Positions 1 through 10,624 of a stretch of 64,000 nt of DNA are shown here, in pieces (the first letter of the stretch is position 1; each line of letters starts with the position of its first letter). The DNA comes from Diplodia intermedia (taxonomy: Eukaryota > Ascomycota > Dothideomycetes > Botryosphaeriales > Botryosphaeriaceae), in NCBI GenBank assembly GCA_021495925.1, contig JAKEKT010000032.1:297571-361570 (forward strand), read 5' to 3'. The translations under genes were made by a program, and so were the position numbers. Under the pieces are notes generated by a model. The model was not told the DNA's origin, made no database searches, and was given only the letters and a program-made list of their open reading frames with translations.

Positions 1-560
1 GCGCGGGTGGGCAGGTTGTTGTCCGTGGTCCGCGAGGTGCTGCCGCTGCGGGTCGAGGCCGAGTCCTGCTGCTGGTACTGCGGGAAGTCGAGGTCGTTGC
101 CCGAGGCGGCCATCAGCTCGGGGAAGAGGTTCTTGGTGGAGATGGCGTCGGCGAACTCCTTCCAGCGGATGATCTGGCTGCCCGTCTCGTCGAACTCCAG
201 GCTCCACACGTACTCGTTGGTGAAGGGCCCGGAGACGGTGCGGCCGGTGGCGATGATCCAGAGACACACCTTGCGGGCGGGCACGTCCTCGATGATTTCG
301 TGCACCGACATGTGCATTTCCTTGAAGGTGTTGGCCAGCATGTTGAGCGACTGCTGGCAGGCCGAGTTGTCCTGGGGGGCGGCGCCGAGCGACTTGGGGT
401 AGATTTCGCGCCAGCAGCTGCGGTCGCGCAGCTTGAAGACGGTGGTCGTGTCCAGGCGGTTGAAGGCGTCGACGACGGCCAGGGCGGTCTGGCGCTGGCG
501 CGTCATGCCATTGTCCTGGTACTTGGACGACTTGTCCTTGAAGAGGGCCACGAACGGCAT
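1..560 (-). CDS. SnoaL/NTF2-like protein, C-terminus cut by window edge
   Basis: The frame reads from ATG at 558-560 down to base 1 with no stop, so about 186 residues are visible and the C-terminus lies outside the window. It begins MPFVALFKDK. The pattern 'VVDAFNRLD..TVFKLRDRSCW' followed by 'MHMSVHEIIED', 'RKVCLWIIATGRT', 'NEYVWSLEFDE' and 'WKEFAD' is the usual layout of fungal SnoaL-like polypeptides of the NTF2 superfamily: an alpha helix, then a curved beta sheet forming a pocket. After about residue 160 it becomes Gln/Ser/Thr-rich and probably disordered. Substrate and reaction cannot be told; many fungal members are uncharacterised and some are not enzymes. No intron is needed in the visible part. 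Confidence 0.75.
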   Translation of the reverse strand, partial: MPFVALFKDKSSKYQDNGMTRQRQTALAVVDAFNRLDTTTVFKLRDRSCWREIYPKSLGAAPQDNSACQQSLNMLANTFKEMHMSVHEIIEDVPARKVCLWIIATGRTVSGPFTNEYVWSLEFDETGSQIIRWKEFADAISTKNLFPELMAASGNDLDFPQYQQQDSASTRSGSTSRTTDNNLPTR

Positions 561-1856
561 TGCGGCGGGTGGTTGGGTGGTGGGGACGGCACGGCCGAGG
601 GCGTCGTTGCGCTGGAGGGCGCCGGGCACTTGCAACCGTCTCGAGGCACGCAGCCGGCGGGTGGGATTTGGGGCTTGCTGGAGCTTGAGGACGCTCTCTT
701 GGGCGAGCTGCGTGGGCCAGGGCAGGGCAGAGGTATTAAACGCAGATTAGCAGCGCAGCCCTGGCGCGATCGGCGCAGGGGCGCCTCCCCTCCGACTCGT
801 GTCACTGGCCCGCGCATTACTCACGCCAGCCGTGGCCTGCGGACCGCGCCCCGGCCGCCCGCCTGCTGCACGCCGCGAAGCGCGCAAGGGGCGCGCGGCA
901 GCTGCAGGATTGCATGTTGGCGGCGTGGAGAAGCGAGAGGCGCGCTGCAGGCGCGCGCACACGGGCGGGGCGGGCTACAGCTCGGCTGCGGATGGCGTCA
1001 GGCACCGTCGCAACTCGCAACCACCGCGACGCTGCACACGCCGCGACGCTGCACACGCCGATTCCTGCCAGCCCGCGGCGCCCGCACATGACGCCCGGCA
1101 CCCGCCGAGCGCCCGGGCACCCATCCTGGCCGATGCTGGGGACGGCTGCGACTCGCCACCCACCCCCTCTCATCGCCGCAAGCAGTGCCGTCTGCGGCGG
1201 CGCCAAGCTGCCCGGGGCGATAGGGGACCGCGGTGGCGTTTCACAACGGCCGGGGCGCCGCCCACCGCCATGCTGCTGCGCGGATGTCGGCGCGCACCAG
1301 ATGGGCGGATCTTCGCCCGCCATCTGCCACGGCATCGCGCCGGCGGCCAGTCACAGCCGCAGGACGCCCAGGGGCAGGCCGGCATCATCTGCACCGTCGC
1401 GGGCGGGCGTCGCGGATAACGACCATCCGCAGAGCTTGCGCCTTGGAAAACGAGCCTCACGCCAATCTTGCGCCGTTGCGGCAGCGAGCGACACGGGCTG
1501 ACTCGCCGCGGCCGCGGGAGCCTCGTTCCGCTTGGGCATCACCTGCTGGCGAGATTGCTGCTCAGCCCGTGGGCATCAACCAGCCGCCCAGGGCCGGAGG
1601 TCTCTCCGCTGAGACCGAAACAGCAACCCCAAGCCTGCGGTGCAGCAGAACTGCGGTCCCTAAGCAATGGGCTTTCTGCAAAAACGCCGTCTGTCCCTCC
1701 TCTCCCATGTCTTCCCAAGCTGTTCACAGCTCCACCACTGATTCATCGTTGCGCGATCGCTGCGCGGCTCCAAGTCCAAATGGATTCCCTCTCCATTGAC
1801 AGCTCGAGGTCCGTCCGAGTCCCCTGCCCCCCATTGGCCGCCTCGTCTGAACTGAT
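561..1856. other. GC-rich intergenic stretch
   Basis: Very GC-rich sequence upstream of the SnoaL-like gene. Many frames are open on both strands, but they share the repetitive Arg/Ala/Gly/Pro composition expected of GC-rich non-coding DNA and none resembles a protein I know. It holds a 17-bp tandem duplication, listed separately. Confidence 0.5.
1026..1059. repeat. 17-bp tandem duplication
   Basis: The unit GCGACGCTGCACACGCC occurs twice back to back (1026-1042 and 1043-1059) without mismatch, in the GC-rich spacer upstream of the SnoaL-like gene. Probably a replication-slippage product. Confidence 0.85.
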
Positions 1857-2414
1857 TTGCCTAGCAGCTCCTGGGAGCAACGCACCCCCTCGCTCCCCCT
1901 CGCCCAAGGCCCGCTCCCGCCTCCACCGAGCAGCCCAACCCGCCGTGCCCGGCGAGTGAAGCATTCCCAGGCCCTCGTCCGGTACCAGCCGCCGCAGGTC
2001 TGCGGTGTGGTCGAGGTGCGCAAGAATGCCTGCTTCCTCGGCGTCACCGCCATCGTGCGCCGTGAGACGCGTGAGCTTGTCGACTCCAGCGAGTACGGTA
2101 CCTACGAGTACCCCAGGGTCAAGTATGTCGTCGAGGACCTTAGCTGGCCCGTCTTCAAGCGCTTCGGCGGCCTGGATATCATAGACCCGGACCTCCTCCT
2201 TGTGCTGGAGGCCAAGTCGCGCTGGTGGACAAAGACGGACGACTGGTTCCTGCTGGCCCAGTACGCCTTTGGCAAGAGCCGCAGGCGCACCCTGTTCACC
2301 TTTGCTGATCCGAGTGTGCCAAAACTCCCGCGTGCGCTGCCCGCCCCTCCTCCGTTCGGACAACCCCATGACAGGAATAGCCGTGTGTCGGACCGCATTG
2401 AGGAACTCCCCTGA
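1857..2414 (+). CDS. hypothetical protein fragment, no in-frame ATG
   Basis: An open frame of about 185 codons whose second half has a protein-like composition with well-spaced aromatic and charged residues, e.g. 'YPRVKYVVEDLSWPVFKRF' and 'SRWWTKTDDWFLLAQYAF'. No ATG lies in this frame, so the start must come from an upstream exon (an ATG at 1777 is one candidate) or the frame is a relic. The N-terminal third is Pro/Ser/Arg-rich and may not be coding. An overlapping minus-strand frame (1743-2417) is also long, but looks like an antisense shadow. I do not recognise the family. The true 5' boundary and splice sites are unresolved. Confidence 0.35.
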   Translation: MPSSSWEQRTPSLPLAQGPLPPPPSSPTRRARRVKHSQALVRYQPPQVCGVVEVRKNACFLGVTAIVRRETRELVDSSEYGTYEYPRVKYVVEDLSWPVFKRFGGLDIIDPDLLLVLEAKSRWWTKTDDWFLLAQYAFGKSRRRTLFTFADPSVPKLPRALPAPPPFGQPHDRNSRVSDRIEELP

Positions 2415-4224
2415 CAACTACCGTTGGGCCTATCGGTGGGAGTCGTGGCATAGCCTTGGCCTGGATACCTTGCCGGTGGCGGTAAAGCTTGTTCTTTACC
2501 CTGCGTGGATCCGACTTCACCTCACTCGTCAGTGCCCAAGCGTAGATTCCCCCCCATCCCGCTAGATCGCAGATCCCCATGATCCAACCTTAAGGATGGC
2601 GGGCCTTCCCGGCCCATCGAGCCACCAGATGTCTTCCAACCCGGAGGTCTAGAGCCTTGGCACGGATGTAAGATGACTTGCATATCCGTGGATTCCGGAA
2701 CATCCGGATGGATGGACTTGACCGGAACAAGTTAAAGAATCACAGCCGTTGCGTTTCGCCTAGAGTCTAGGCCCCCCCACCCCCACAAGCTTGGCCGATG
2801 GTACCATACCTGTGGCCATCTACTCTGAGCTCGCTCCTTGCCTTAATCCAGCCCTGTTACCCGCGGGATCATCGCCCGAACCCCGCTGGATCTTTCCCCG
2901 GATCGGAAGCCACCAGCCCTCCCGTCAGACTGGAATCTTTCCATCCTAGCCTTCCACTCCCCGGACTTATCCCCAGGACCCCATCCGGATGCCAGACCAT
3001 TGGCTGGACCTGGACCATCTAGACCCCGAAAACAATCCATTCCATGAGTTCCATGCTGCGCAAAAGTTATAATCTCCTACGAGCAACGGTCGAGCACACA
3101 TCCATCAACGGCAGACGTAGCGTTCGTCTTTACATCCGGTTCACCCAAAAGCAAGTCTATTGCATCGCCGTGTGCTGCCGTTACCTGGCGTCGCCGTTTT
3201 TGATACAGTCTGCTTCGTTTACTTGCCCCAAGATACGGGCTTCTCTTGACATCACATTTTACTGACTCACACTCCCTCGACTGCCTTTTGCTTTGTGTTC
3301 CCTGCTCTTTTCTGTACTGCATTTCCATGGCGTTTTACTTGGTACCTCTCCTGGTAAGGGAAGGAACGGGGTGGATGGGAGGACTACTGAAATCTCAAAT
3401 TTGGCGGCATATTTGTTTTCATTGCTTTGTTTTTCCTGATTGCATTTCCACATATTCTTAGCGGTACAGTCATGGTGATACTTAAAACACCCTCTCGCAC
3501 ATCTTCTTGGTTTTTCATTGGGTTCGGGTCATGGGCGGCTTTCCTCCAGCGTTCTCGTGGGTTTCTGGCACAAATTCTTGGTCTTCATAAGCAAATTTCT
3601 AATCAGCAAGGCACGTATCGTGCTTACCTGTCTACATCTAACTTGCGTGTCGTTTTACTGAACATTGTTGTTTGGTCCCTGGCGCCTCACATGCCGATTC
3701 AATAGTAAGGCGAGGTGAAAAAGAAGGAAGGGGAAAAAAGAGAAGGGAATGTAAGGCCACCCGCGCTTCGCTTCACATCATCGAATCGAATCCCTCGAGC
3801 GGGCCCATCTCACTTATTCAGAGATTTCTATCCCTCGCAGCTACCGGAAGTCCGTTACAGAGCAACCATGTGTCGCATCATGCTCACTGACGGCCAAATG
3901 GAGGTATATTCTGCCTTCCCATATGCGGTAGGTAGACGAACTGACGTCAGCCACTAACGCAATTACGCGCTTACCTCGTTGGGAAGGAAGTTCGAGCGTG
4001 TCCCAACAAGGCCCGAAGGAAGCCGGAGATGGCACCGACACCGACACGTGCGGCGGCGGTAACACATGGCATGCATGCACGGCTAAGGTAGTTCGCGGAA
4101 CCGGTAGTGCTTAATTCGACGACGATGACGAAGAGGCTTGACGAAAGCAAGGGAGACTTGGGCGCCGAAGCGGCATCTTTCCTTTTTTTCCCCCGTCCAC
4201 CCGTCTGCCTCTCATCACCCCATC
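2415..4224. other. intergenic, no gene seen
   Basis: Lower-GC sequence without a convincing coding frame on either strand; short open frames have no recognisable content. Its right end is the 3' flank of the minus-strand P450 gene. Polypyrimidine tracts are frequent between about 3250 and 3700. Confidence 0.45.
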
Positions 4225-6443
4225 TCAACCCGTCGACTCCCCCCCCTCCTCGGCCCACCACCTCCCCCTCTCCTTGAACCTCAACCACATCGGCCCCAAC
4301 GTCATGGTAAACGTATCGCGCATCCCCTCATCAAACGCCTTACCCTCCTCATCCCCCTCCCCCACCTCCTCCCACCCCAAATCGAACCGCAGCGCCACCC
4401 GCGCCAACACGCTGCGCATCTCCCACATGGCCAACGCCTTGCCCGCGCACGCATACTGGCCGACCTGAAACGGGAAAAACGCCCTGCTCGCGCCGCCATC
4501 GCCCCTCTTCCGCGCGTCGCGGACGAGTTCCGGCCGTCCGCCTTGCGCGGCGGAGTCGTCGTCGTCGTCGTCGATCCACCGCTCGGGCACGAAGTCGTTG
4601 GGGCACGCAAAGTAGCGCGGCGAGCGCTGCAGGACGTACGGCGAGATGTGGACGTCGGTGTTGCCGGGGATGACGAGGACCTTCTCCCGATTCCCCTCCG
4701 GGCTTCCTTCCTCGCCTCTTCGACGCGACGGCTGCTGCTCTCCGCCGCCGCCGACGACTAATGGCTCGTCGTCGTCCAGCGCGATGCGCAGCCCCTCGGG
4801 CGGCGTGACGCGCGGGTTGCCGCCCGGCGTGGCGGGCTTGAGCCGCATCGTCTCGTTAATAACAGCATCGAGCAGCGGGACGTCGGCGAGGCCGGCGGCG
4901 AGGCGGGCGTAGGTGAAGGACGCGGGCCCGCCGGGGAAGAGGGCGGCGAGGGAGGCTTGGAGGGCGCGCCAGTGGCGCGGGTGGCGCGAGAGGTAGTAGA
5001 GGGCGTTGATGAGGGTGTTGGAGGTCGTGTCGCTGTTGGTCGTCGTTAGTGTCTTTTTGGGGGATGCGGAGGCAGAAAGACGCACGCTCCGGCTATGACG
5101 ATTGTGCGGCCGTCTTCGTCGAGGGCCGCTTGTGTGCGGGGCGCGTGCGGGCTGCGCGCTTCGTAGGCGCGGAGGAGGTGCGTGCATATGTCGGTGGCGG
5201 GCTGGGAGGCGGCGGCGGATTTGGAGGCGGCGAGGGCCTGGTGGATGGGATGGGTTGGGTCAGTTGGGGGGATCGTCGTGGGATGGATGTCTTTGGTTCC
5301 TCTGTCTTTTACGGGAGGGAAGTTCGGGAAAAGGAAAGGGGAAGAGATGCACTCGCCTTCCTCTTCTCCGCCACTAACTCAGCGCAATACCTCATAAACG
5401 GCCTCACCGGCCCATCCGCCCCGGGAATCTTCGACAGCGCGTTCAACAGCCACGGGACCGGCTTCAAGACACCAATAAACAACTGCTGCGCCCTCAACGC
5501 CCTCACCGCCCAATGCTCGACGCCGCCGCCGCGCAGCTGCCCGAAATCGCGGCCGAACCCCACCACCCCCATCAAGTCGTACGCCAGATAGGCGATCCAG
5601 TCGGTGACGTTGACGGCCTTGGCGCCGCCCTCGCCCGCCGTCGCGATGGCGTCGAGGAAGATGCCGATGGTGGACTGCAGCTCGGGGTCGTATTGGGCGA
5701 GCGCCTTGGTGCTGAGGGCCGTCTCCCACGGCTTGCGCCGCTGCCGGTGGTCCGCGAGCGAGCGCGTCTCGATCAGCCCGAGCCGGTCGTCGTTCCAGTC
5801 CGAGAGCGCGTAGAGGGTCGATTTGCGGCACGCGGCGAGCGGCGCGACGGCTTCGGCGCGGGCGATGGAGAGCTCGCGGGGGCCTTTGGGTGGTTAGTTT
5901 GGTTGGTGGGTGTTGTTGCTCAGCAATCTACATTCTTGGTCTTTCATCCCCCGGCACTCCCCTCTTCTTTTCCGTTGGTCGGCTACTGAAGACCTTCAAG
6001 GCTACGAAAAAAGCACCGGGAAGGAAAAAAAAAAAACAGAAAAAGCACAACTCACCCGTCCTCACCACATCCCCATACACCCCATGCCACCCCTCCAACT
6101 CCCGATGCCACTGCACCCTTCTCGCCGACACCGCCACCGCATACAACTTGCTGAACCGCGCCAGCCCCGGCCCGGGAAAGCGCCGCAGCCGATGGAACCA
6201 GCCGCGGTAGACCAGCATCGACGCCGTCAGCCCCAGCGCGAGCAGCGCGGCCGCACGCGCCAGCTCGACAGCCGCGTCAACGTACGACGCGGCGTTGAAG
6301 AGGTGCACGCTGACGCCAACGTACGCGGCGCCGATGCAGACGAGAGCGGTCCCGATGTGCGGTAGGATTAGGTCGATCTCGACGAGCTGGATGCCGCCGT
6401 GCACGGCGACGCCCGCGAGGATGGGGGCGAGCCAGGTGGGCAT
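4225..6443 (-). CDS. cytochrome P450 monooxygenase (4 exons, 624 aa)
   Basis: Exons 6443-6056, 5883-5357, 5237-5086 and 5032-4225 total 1875 nt in one frame. Exon 1 encodes several hydrophobic segments (starting MPTWLAPILAG), so the enzyme should be ER-anchored, followed by the Pro hinge 'RRFPGPGLARFSKLY'. Exon 2 has the early-domain motif 'VRTGPRELSI'. The I-helix oxygen-activation motif AGADTT is assembled across intron 3. Exon 4 carries the K-helix ExxR ('NETMRLKP'), the 'FVPERW' motif and the haem-binding loop 'FPFQVGQYACAG' (FxxGxxxCxG). At 624 residues it is longer than the usual 500-550, owing to the multi-span N-terminus and acidic inserts before and after 'ISPYVLQRSPRYFACP'. Features recall tryprostatin/benzoate-hydroxylase-like fungal P450s, but the substrate is unknown. 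Intron 2 appears to be GC-AG. No clear biosynthetic cluster partner sits alongside. Confidence 0.9.
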
Positions 6444-7500
6444 GGCGGGTGGTGAGGTGGGATGCGGAGATGTGCGATGGCTGTGTGCCGACGTGGGGGT
6501 TATCGCGGTCGAGCGTCGAGCGTCGAGCAGACGGGAGGGAATGGGCAGATGGGGGTGGCAGATCGCTCTCTACTTGTATGTGTCTTCGGCGCAACCCGAG
6601 GCGGCCATCATCTCTCGTCCGTAATCGAGAAAAAGCGATGTAGCGCGCGGCGCGGTTGATCGCTTCCCGCATGTGGGCATTGTGGGATTGCCTGCTTGGG
6701 CAGCGTGGCCGACGAAGGAGTGGAGCGGGCAGCCCCGCCGCGGCGGGTGACAGAAGAAACTGCCTTACACGGGCAGTTGAATACACGAGCCGGACGTGAA
6801 TGTAAGTTTTAAAGGCGCGCATTTACGTCCAGATCTTGTGTTCAACTACGCGTCCCATGTCGAGTTTTCCTATGAGGCAGATGCGGGCGGTCAATTTCTT
6901 TTGTCGCCCGCCGTGGCCCCGCTCGCTCCTCGTTTGGTGATGCGCGGCTGGGATCAGGCCGGGGGTTCGGTGGTGCCTTCTTCTTGCGGGTCACGCGTCC
7001 GACGAATCCCGCGGCGCGGGTATCTGGCATTTGCGTCTGATTATGGAGCTGGGGAAAAGATGGAGCGTGATTGGTGCATCGGGCGTTGCGGGATGTGAGA
7101 GTGCTGTGGAGAAAACGGTTGCTGCTGAACGTGATATGTGTACGACGCGAGCTATTTTGCATGAAAAGAGTAGCAAGTAGATTCTGGGCATTCACGCTGC
7201 GCCATTTGTTGGTCATCACGGCTTGTTTGATGCCGAGTTGGGATGGTGTTCATATTTGTTTGTGTTTTGCTCCTCGAAGCGTCCATATGAAAGAATGTCG
7301 CCTGCAGAACCACCAGAGCTATGCGCCGTGCGTTACCCCTACACTTGTGTCCTCATCCCTTGCAACAAAACGAACGCACTGATAGAAAGTTCCCAAGGTC
7401 CCTGTTGCCCCTTGTCGGTTGCAGCTGCGTCTAGCTCTCCTTCGCTTTCTTTGTAGGGCGCCCGGCAGCATCAAGTTCGCCCTTAATCTGCTCGGGAGAC
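6444..7500. other. intergenic between P450 and unknown gene
   Basis: Upstream region of the P450 (right-hand side) and 3' flank of the next minus-strand gene. No coding frame with recognisable content; open frames of 60-130 codons have shadow-like composition. Confidence 0.4.
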
Positions 7501-8929
7501 CTATTCCGCTCGCTGAGGGTCGGGATGTGGAACAAAGTCCTCACAGAATGTGTTATTGTAGCCCTGAAACCTTTGCAGATCTTCCAAACTAAAGCTGATG
7601 GGCTCCGCCGGGCGGACCCACATGATGTTTTGGTTCGGCATCGCTTCAGCTTGGATCCTGGATATGATTCTTTTGCTTTTGAACACTGCTGAGGGAGCTT
7701 CGACGAGCTCGGCCATGCTTTGCCGGCCTCTCTCCATGATTTCGGCACACAAGGCTTTATCACCCTAGAAAACAGATTTGCATCAGCCACTGGCACCACA
7801 AGCAAACCCGGGAGATGAACCAAGATCAGGACTAGGGATTAAAAAAAAAGGCCTTTCATACCGTCAAAGCCACGATCGTGGTATTGAGCTTCGTATTGAA
7901 GTTGCTGTCCAATTCATACTCTCTTCTGCATGCGAAAAAGTTGGGTTTGTGCATGCAGATAAATCCGTGGCGCGCACCATCTTCCAGTATGTCCGCTATC
8001 TTCCAGAGCCTGGCGACGATGTAGCTCTCACTCCAGGCTTTTCTCTTCTGAAAGTGCTCAATAGACGACAAGAGGCTGTGATCGTCGGGCCGGTTGGGAT
8101 CCTTGGGAGTCACAAATGCATCGTAGGCTTTCTTGACCCAGGCAGCGCGGAACCGCTCGTCTTGTACGAATGGGTGACCCAACAAGTAAGGCTCCATGAT
8201 CATCCGGTAACCAAACATCTCATCGCGGTATTTTGTGATTTCTTTGCTGTTCTTCGGTATATTAGAGTCGTGCAATGTGGCAAAAGGCCTGCAACCCGGT
8301 AGTAATCGCGGCCCGCCTTGTTTCGGGTGCGCAATTGGCCTGGCCGCGTCCCATGCTCTAGGGTCAAAGATGAGGGCCAAGACGCTCTTCTCATTCAGCG
8401 AGAGGATTGCGGCAACACTGGCCTTGCGACTCCTGAGAACTGCCAGAAGCGTAGCCTTGCGTTGAGGCCAACCTTGGTACTCGTATTGCGATCCGGATTG
8501 CAGGACAGTGCGGAAACCACTTTCGTACCCATCGATGATGAGGTATGCAACCAAGTAGGCCATTGCAACCACAGACTTCTCAGGTATGTAGGGAAACATC
8601 AGGCCCTGCTCGGATAGCATCGTGAATGGCCTTATTGCCCATTGTTGAGGATCGTCGAGGGCACGGTCGACGCTGATCATGGCGTCATAAATATCTCCAA
8701 CGAGCTGGCGAGCGTTTTGCTCAATCTCTACGCTAAGACTAGGATTCCAGTTGTTCCTGTTAGTGTCACGCGGAAATCGGCAGCGGCGAACATTCTTTGC
8801 CGCGGCTGAAGTGGTTATCTTTGCATCCTCGTCCAGTTCGTCCCAGGGCTTGTAGACTGATCCGGTCGCTTGAAGTGGGCTGTAGCTCGCAGTGATGGCT
8901 GTCGTGGAAACAGGCCTGTTGTTATACAT
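7501..8929 (-). CDS. hypothetical protein (2 exons, 443 aa)
   Basis: Exon 1 runs 8929-7862 and exon 2 7764-7501. The 97-bp intron has a GTATGA donor and a TTTTCTAG acceptor and is phase 0, joining '...TTIVALT' to 'GDKALCAEIMERG'. The protein starts MYNNRPVSTT, has no signal peptide, and shows alternating helix-rich segments such as 'IYDAMISVDRALDD', 'VVAMAYLVAYLIIDGYESG' and 'WKIADILEDGARHGFICM'. I recognise no domain. Composition and intron structure look like a real, mainly soluble, helical fungal protein. The short hydrophobic run 'MAYLVAYLIIDG' is more likely buried core than a membrane span. A small inverted-repeat element lies about 290 bp upstream of its start, in the gap to the convergent side of the radical SAM gene. 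Confidence 0.75.
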
Positions 8930-9376
8930 CGTGCAAACGTGAGAGGACGTAGGATGCTGGTGACGGCTCAGGCGAAATCGATTTGCGTGTTAGCGATGCT
9001 TTGCGGCAAGATGACGGTTGTGAGATGGAGTCGATGACTGAATGCGTGCAGATGTTTGGGCGTAGGATGAACATGAACGCTCTCAAGCGTCCAAGAAGGG
9101 GGGCAGCACGGCAGCATTCGAGGCTGGGCAGCCACGACTTTCTCGGGGCCAGCACAGCAACTGACTAAAGTGGCAAGCTGACGCATCTGGCAGGCGCAGC
9201 TTCCAACTTCAGGGCTTACGTCGGTAGTCGAAGCAACATCTGGACGCAGATGTGAGTTTTATGACTTCACAATCACATACACCCGCGTAGGTGGGGGTAA
9301 CATCTCGGTAGGCTCAATTGCGACAAGGGAAAAAGACGACATACTGACTTTTAATCATTCTGTTTGCCGCCGACCT
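8930..9376. other. intergenic with inverted-repeat element
   Basis: Lies between the start of the 443-aa gene and the 3' end of the radical SAM gene. It holds copy A of the TA-bounded inverted-repeat family (9217-9289); otherwise nothing seen. Confidence 0.5.
9217..9289 (+). mobile_element. MITE-like element, copy A
   Basis: A 73-bp element beginning TACGTCGGTAGTCGAAGCAA and ending ACACCCGCGTA. The two ends are imperfect inverted repeats bounded by TA dinucleotides. It shares the core GAAGCAA..TCTGGACGCAGAT with copies at 16771, 52589 and 55294. The length, the terminal inverted repeats, the TA boundaries and the lack of any coding capacity fit a miniature inverted-repeat element of Tc1/mariner type. 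No parent transposase is present in the window. Confidence 0.65.
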
Positions 9377-10624
9377 CTAGATATTGAAACCACCATGTTC
9401 GGCAGCCTCCACAAAGCGCCACAGCCCTGCTTCCTTAGCAGCCTTCTTGACAACCGATACTTCCTCATCCTTCACCGCTCGGTTGATGTCTTTGTATCTG
9501 ACCGTTTCGCTCCTTTTCTCGTCCGCCTTCACGCCGCCGGGCTCCGTGACCTCATCGTCTGCCTCGTCCTCCGTCTTTTTCTTCCCACGTCGATTCGCCT
9601 TCCCGACATGGGCGCGCGGGAAGTATTGCTCCATGACATGCACGAAGAGATCCTTCGACACGTTTTCCGCCAGCCACTTCATGATCTCCACGCCCTCATC
9701 CTCCTTCCCCGGCATGACCAAATGTCTCACCAGCACACCCGACTTCGCGATGCCATCAGCGGTGAAGCACAAGTCTCCAACCTGCCGGTGCATCAACTTC
9801 ACGCTCTCCATGGCGGCCTCGGCATACCCATCCGCCTTCAGCAGCCGCCTGCTCGTGCTCCCCTTCCAGACCTTGAAATCCGGCAGATAGATATCGACCA
9901 GTCCATCCAACAGCTCGATGCTCTCGGGGCTGTCAAACGCGCTCGTGTTATAGACAATGGGGATGCGCAAGCCCATCTCCCGGGCGGCCAGGATGGACAG
10001 CACGACCTGCGGCACGACGTGCTCGGGCGTGACCAGGTTGACGTTGTGGCAGCGGCCGACGTTCTGCAGCTTCAGGAACCAGTCGGCCAGCTCCTCGGGC
10101 GTCAGGTCGAAGCCGTTGCGCTGGTGGGCGATGTCGTGGTTCTGGCAGAAGACGCAGCGCAGGCTGCAGCCGCTGAAGAAGACGGAGCCGCTGCCGTTGT
10201 GGCCCTGCAGGCACGGCTCCTCGCCAAAGTGCGGCGCGATGGTGTTGACCTTGACCTCGGTCGCGCCGATCAGGCACACGCCCGTTGTTTCGTAGCGGTT
10301 GACGCCGCATTGCCGCGGGCAGAGGTTGCAGTTGCGGAGGTGCTTGTAGGCGGCGGCGCGCTTTTTGGCGGCGCGCTGCTCGTCGAGGAGGAGGTAGCGC
10401 GGGATGTAGTCGTCGAGCAGGAAGGGCGGCGCCAGGTGCAGGTGGCGGCGGTGCGGCGGTCGGGTCGTCGATGGAGGCGGTGGGAGGGCTTGTGGGCGTC
10501 GCGGCGTCGCGGGCGTCGCGCAGCGGCAGTAGTGGTGGGCGACGGGCGATGCGTTGGCAGCGGGCTTCAGCCGTACGAGCCGCCGCGCGCGGGCGAGAGG
10601 TTTCGCGCAGAACATGGTGTGCAA
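9377..10624 (-). CDS. radical SAM protein, PflX/PFL-activase-like (415 aa)
   Basis: Single exon. Residues 153-160 hold the radical SAM [4Fe-4S] motif CxxxCxxC ('CSLRCVFCQ'), preceded by 'GSGSVFFSG'. Upstream, residues 99-117 contain an additional cysteine set ('CNLCPRQCGVNR..GVC') typical of the PflX-type family related to pyruvate formate-lyase activating enzyme. The usual family blocks follow: 'NVNLVTPEHVVPQV', 'PIVYNTSAFD', 'VDIYLPDFKVW', 'GVLVRHLVMPG' and near the C-terminus 'HVMEQYFPRAHVGKA'. The first 60 residues are Arg/Pro/His-rich without acids until residue 71, so a mitochondrial presequence is plausible but not shown. A Lys/Glu-rich insert interrupts the C-terminal part. The target of the radical chemistry is unknown, since no glycyl-radical enzyme is encoded here. 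Family assignment is firm, function open. Confidence 0.88.
   Translation of the reverse strand: MHTMFCAKPLARARRLVRLKPAANASPVAHHYCRCATPATPRRPQALPPPPSTTRPPHRRHLHLAPPFLLDDYIPRYLLLDEQRAAKKRAAAYKHLRNCNLCPRQCGVNRYETTGVCLIGATEVKVNTIAPHFGEEPCLQGHNGSGSVFFSGCSLRCVFCQNHDIAHQRNGFDLTPEELADWFLKLQNVGRCHNVNLVTPEHVVPQVVLSILAAREMGLRIPIVYNTSAFDSPESIELLDGLVDIYLPDFKVWKGSTSRRLLKADGYAEAAMESVKLMHRQVGDLCFTADGIAKSGVLVRHLVMPGKEDEGVEIMKWLAENVSKDLFVHVMEQYFPRAHVGKANRRGKKKTEDEADDEVTEPGGVKADEKRSETVRYKDINRAVKDEEVSVVKKAAKEAGLWRFVEAAEHGGFNI

Noticed and set aside
799..1501. Several overlapping open frames of 60-206 codons in the GC-rich spacer
   Set aside because: High GC keeps all frames open; composition is random-like and the frames overlap on both strands.
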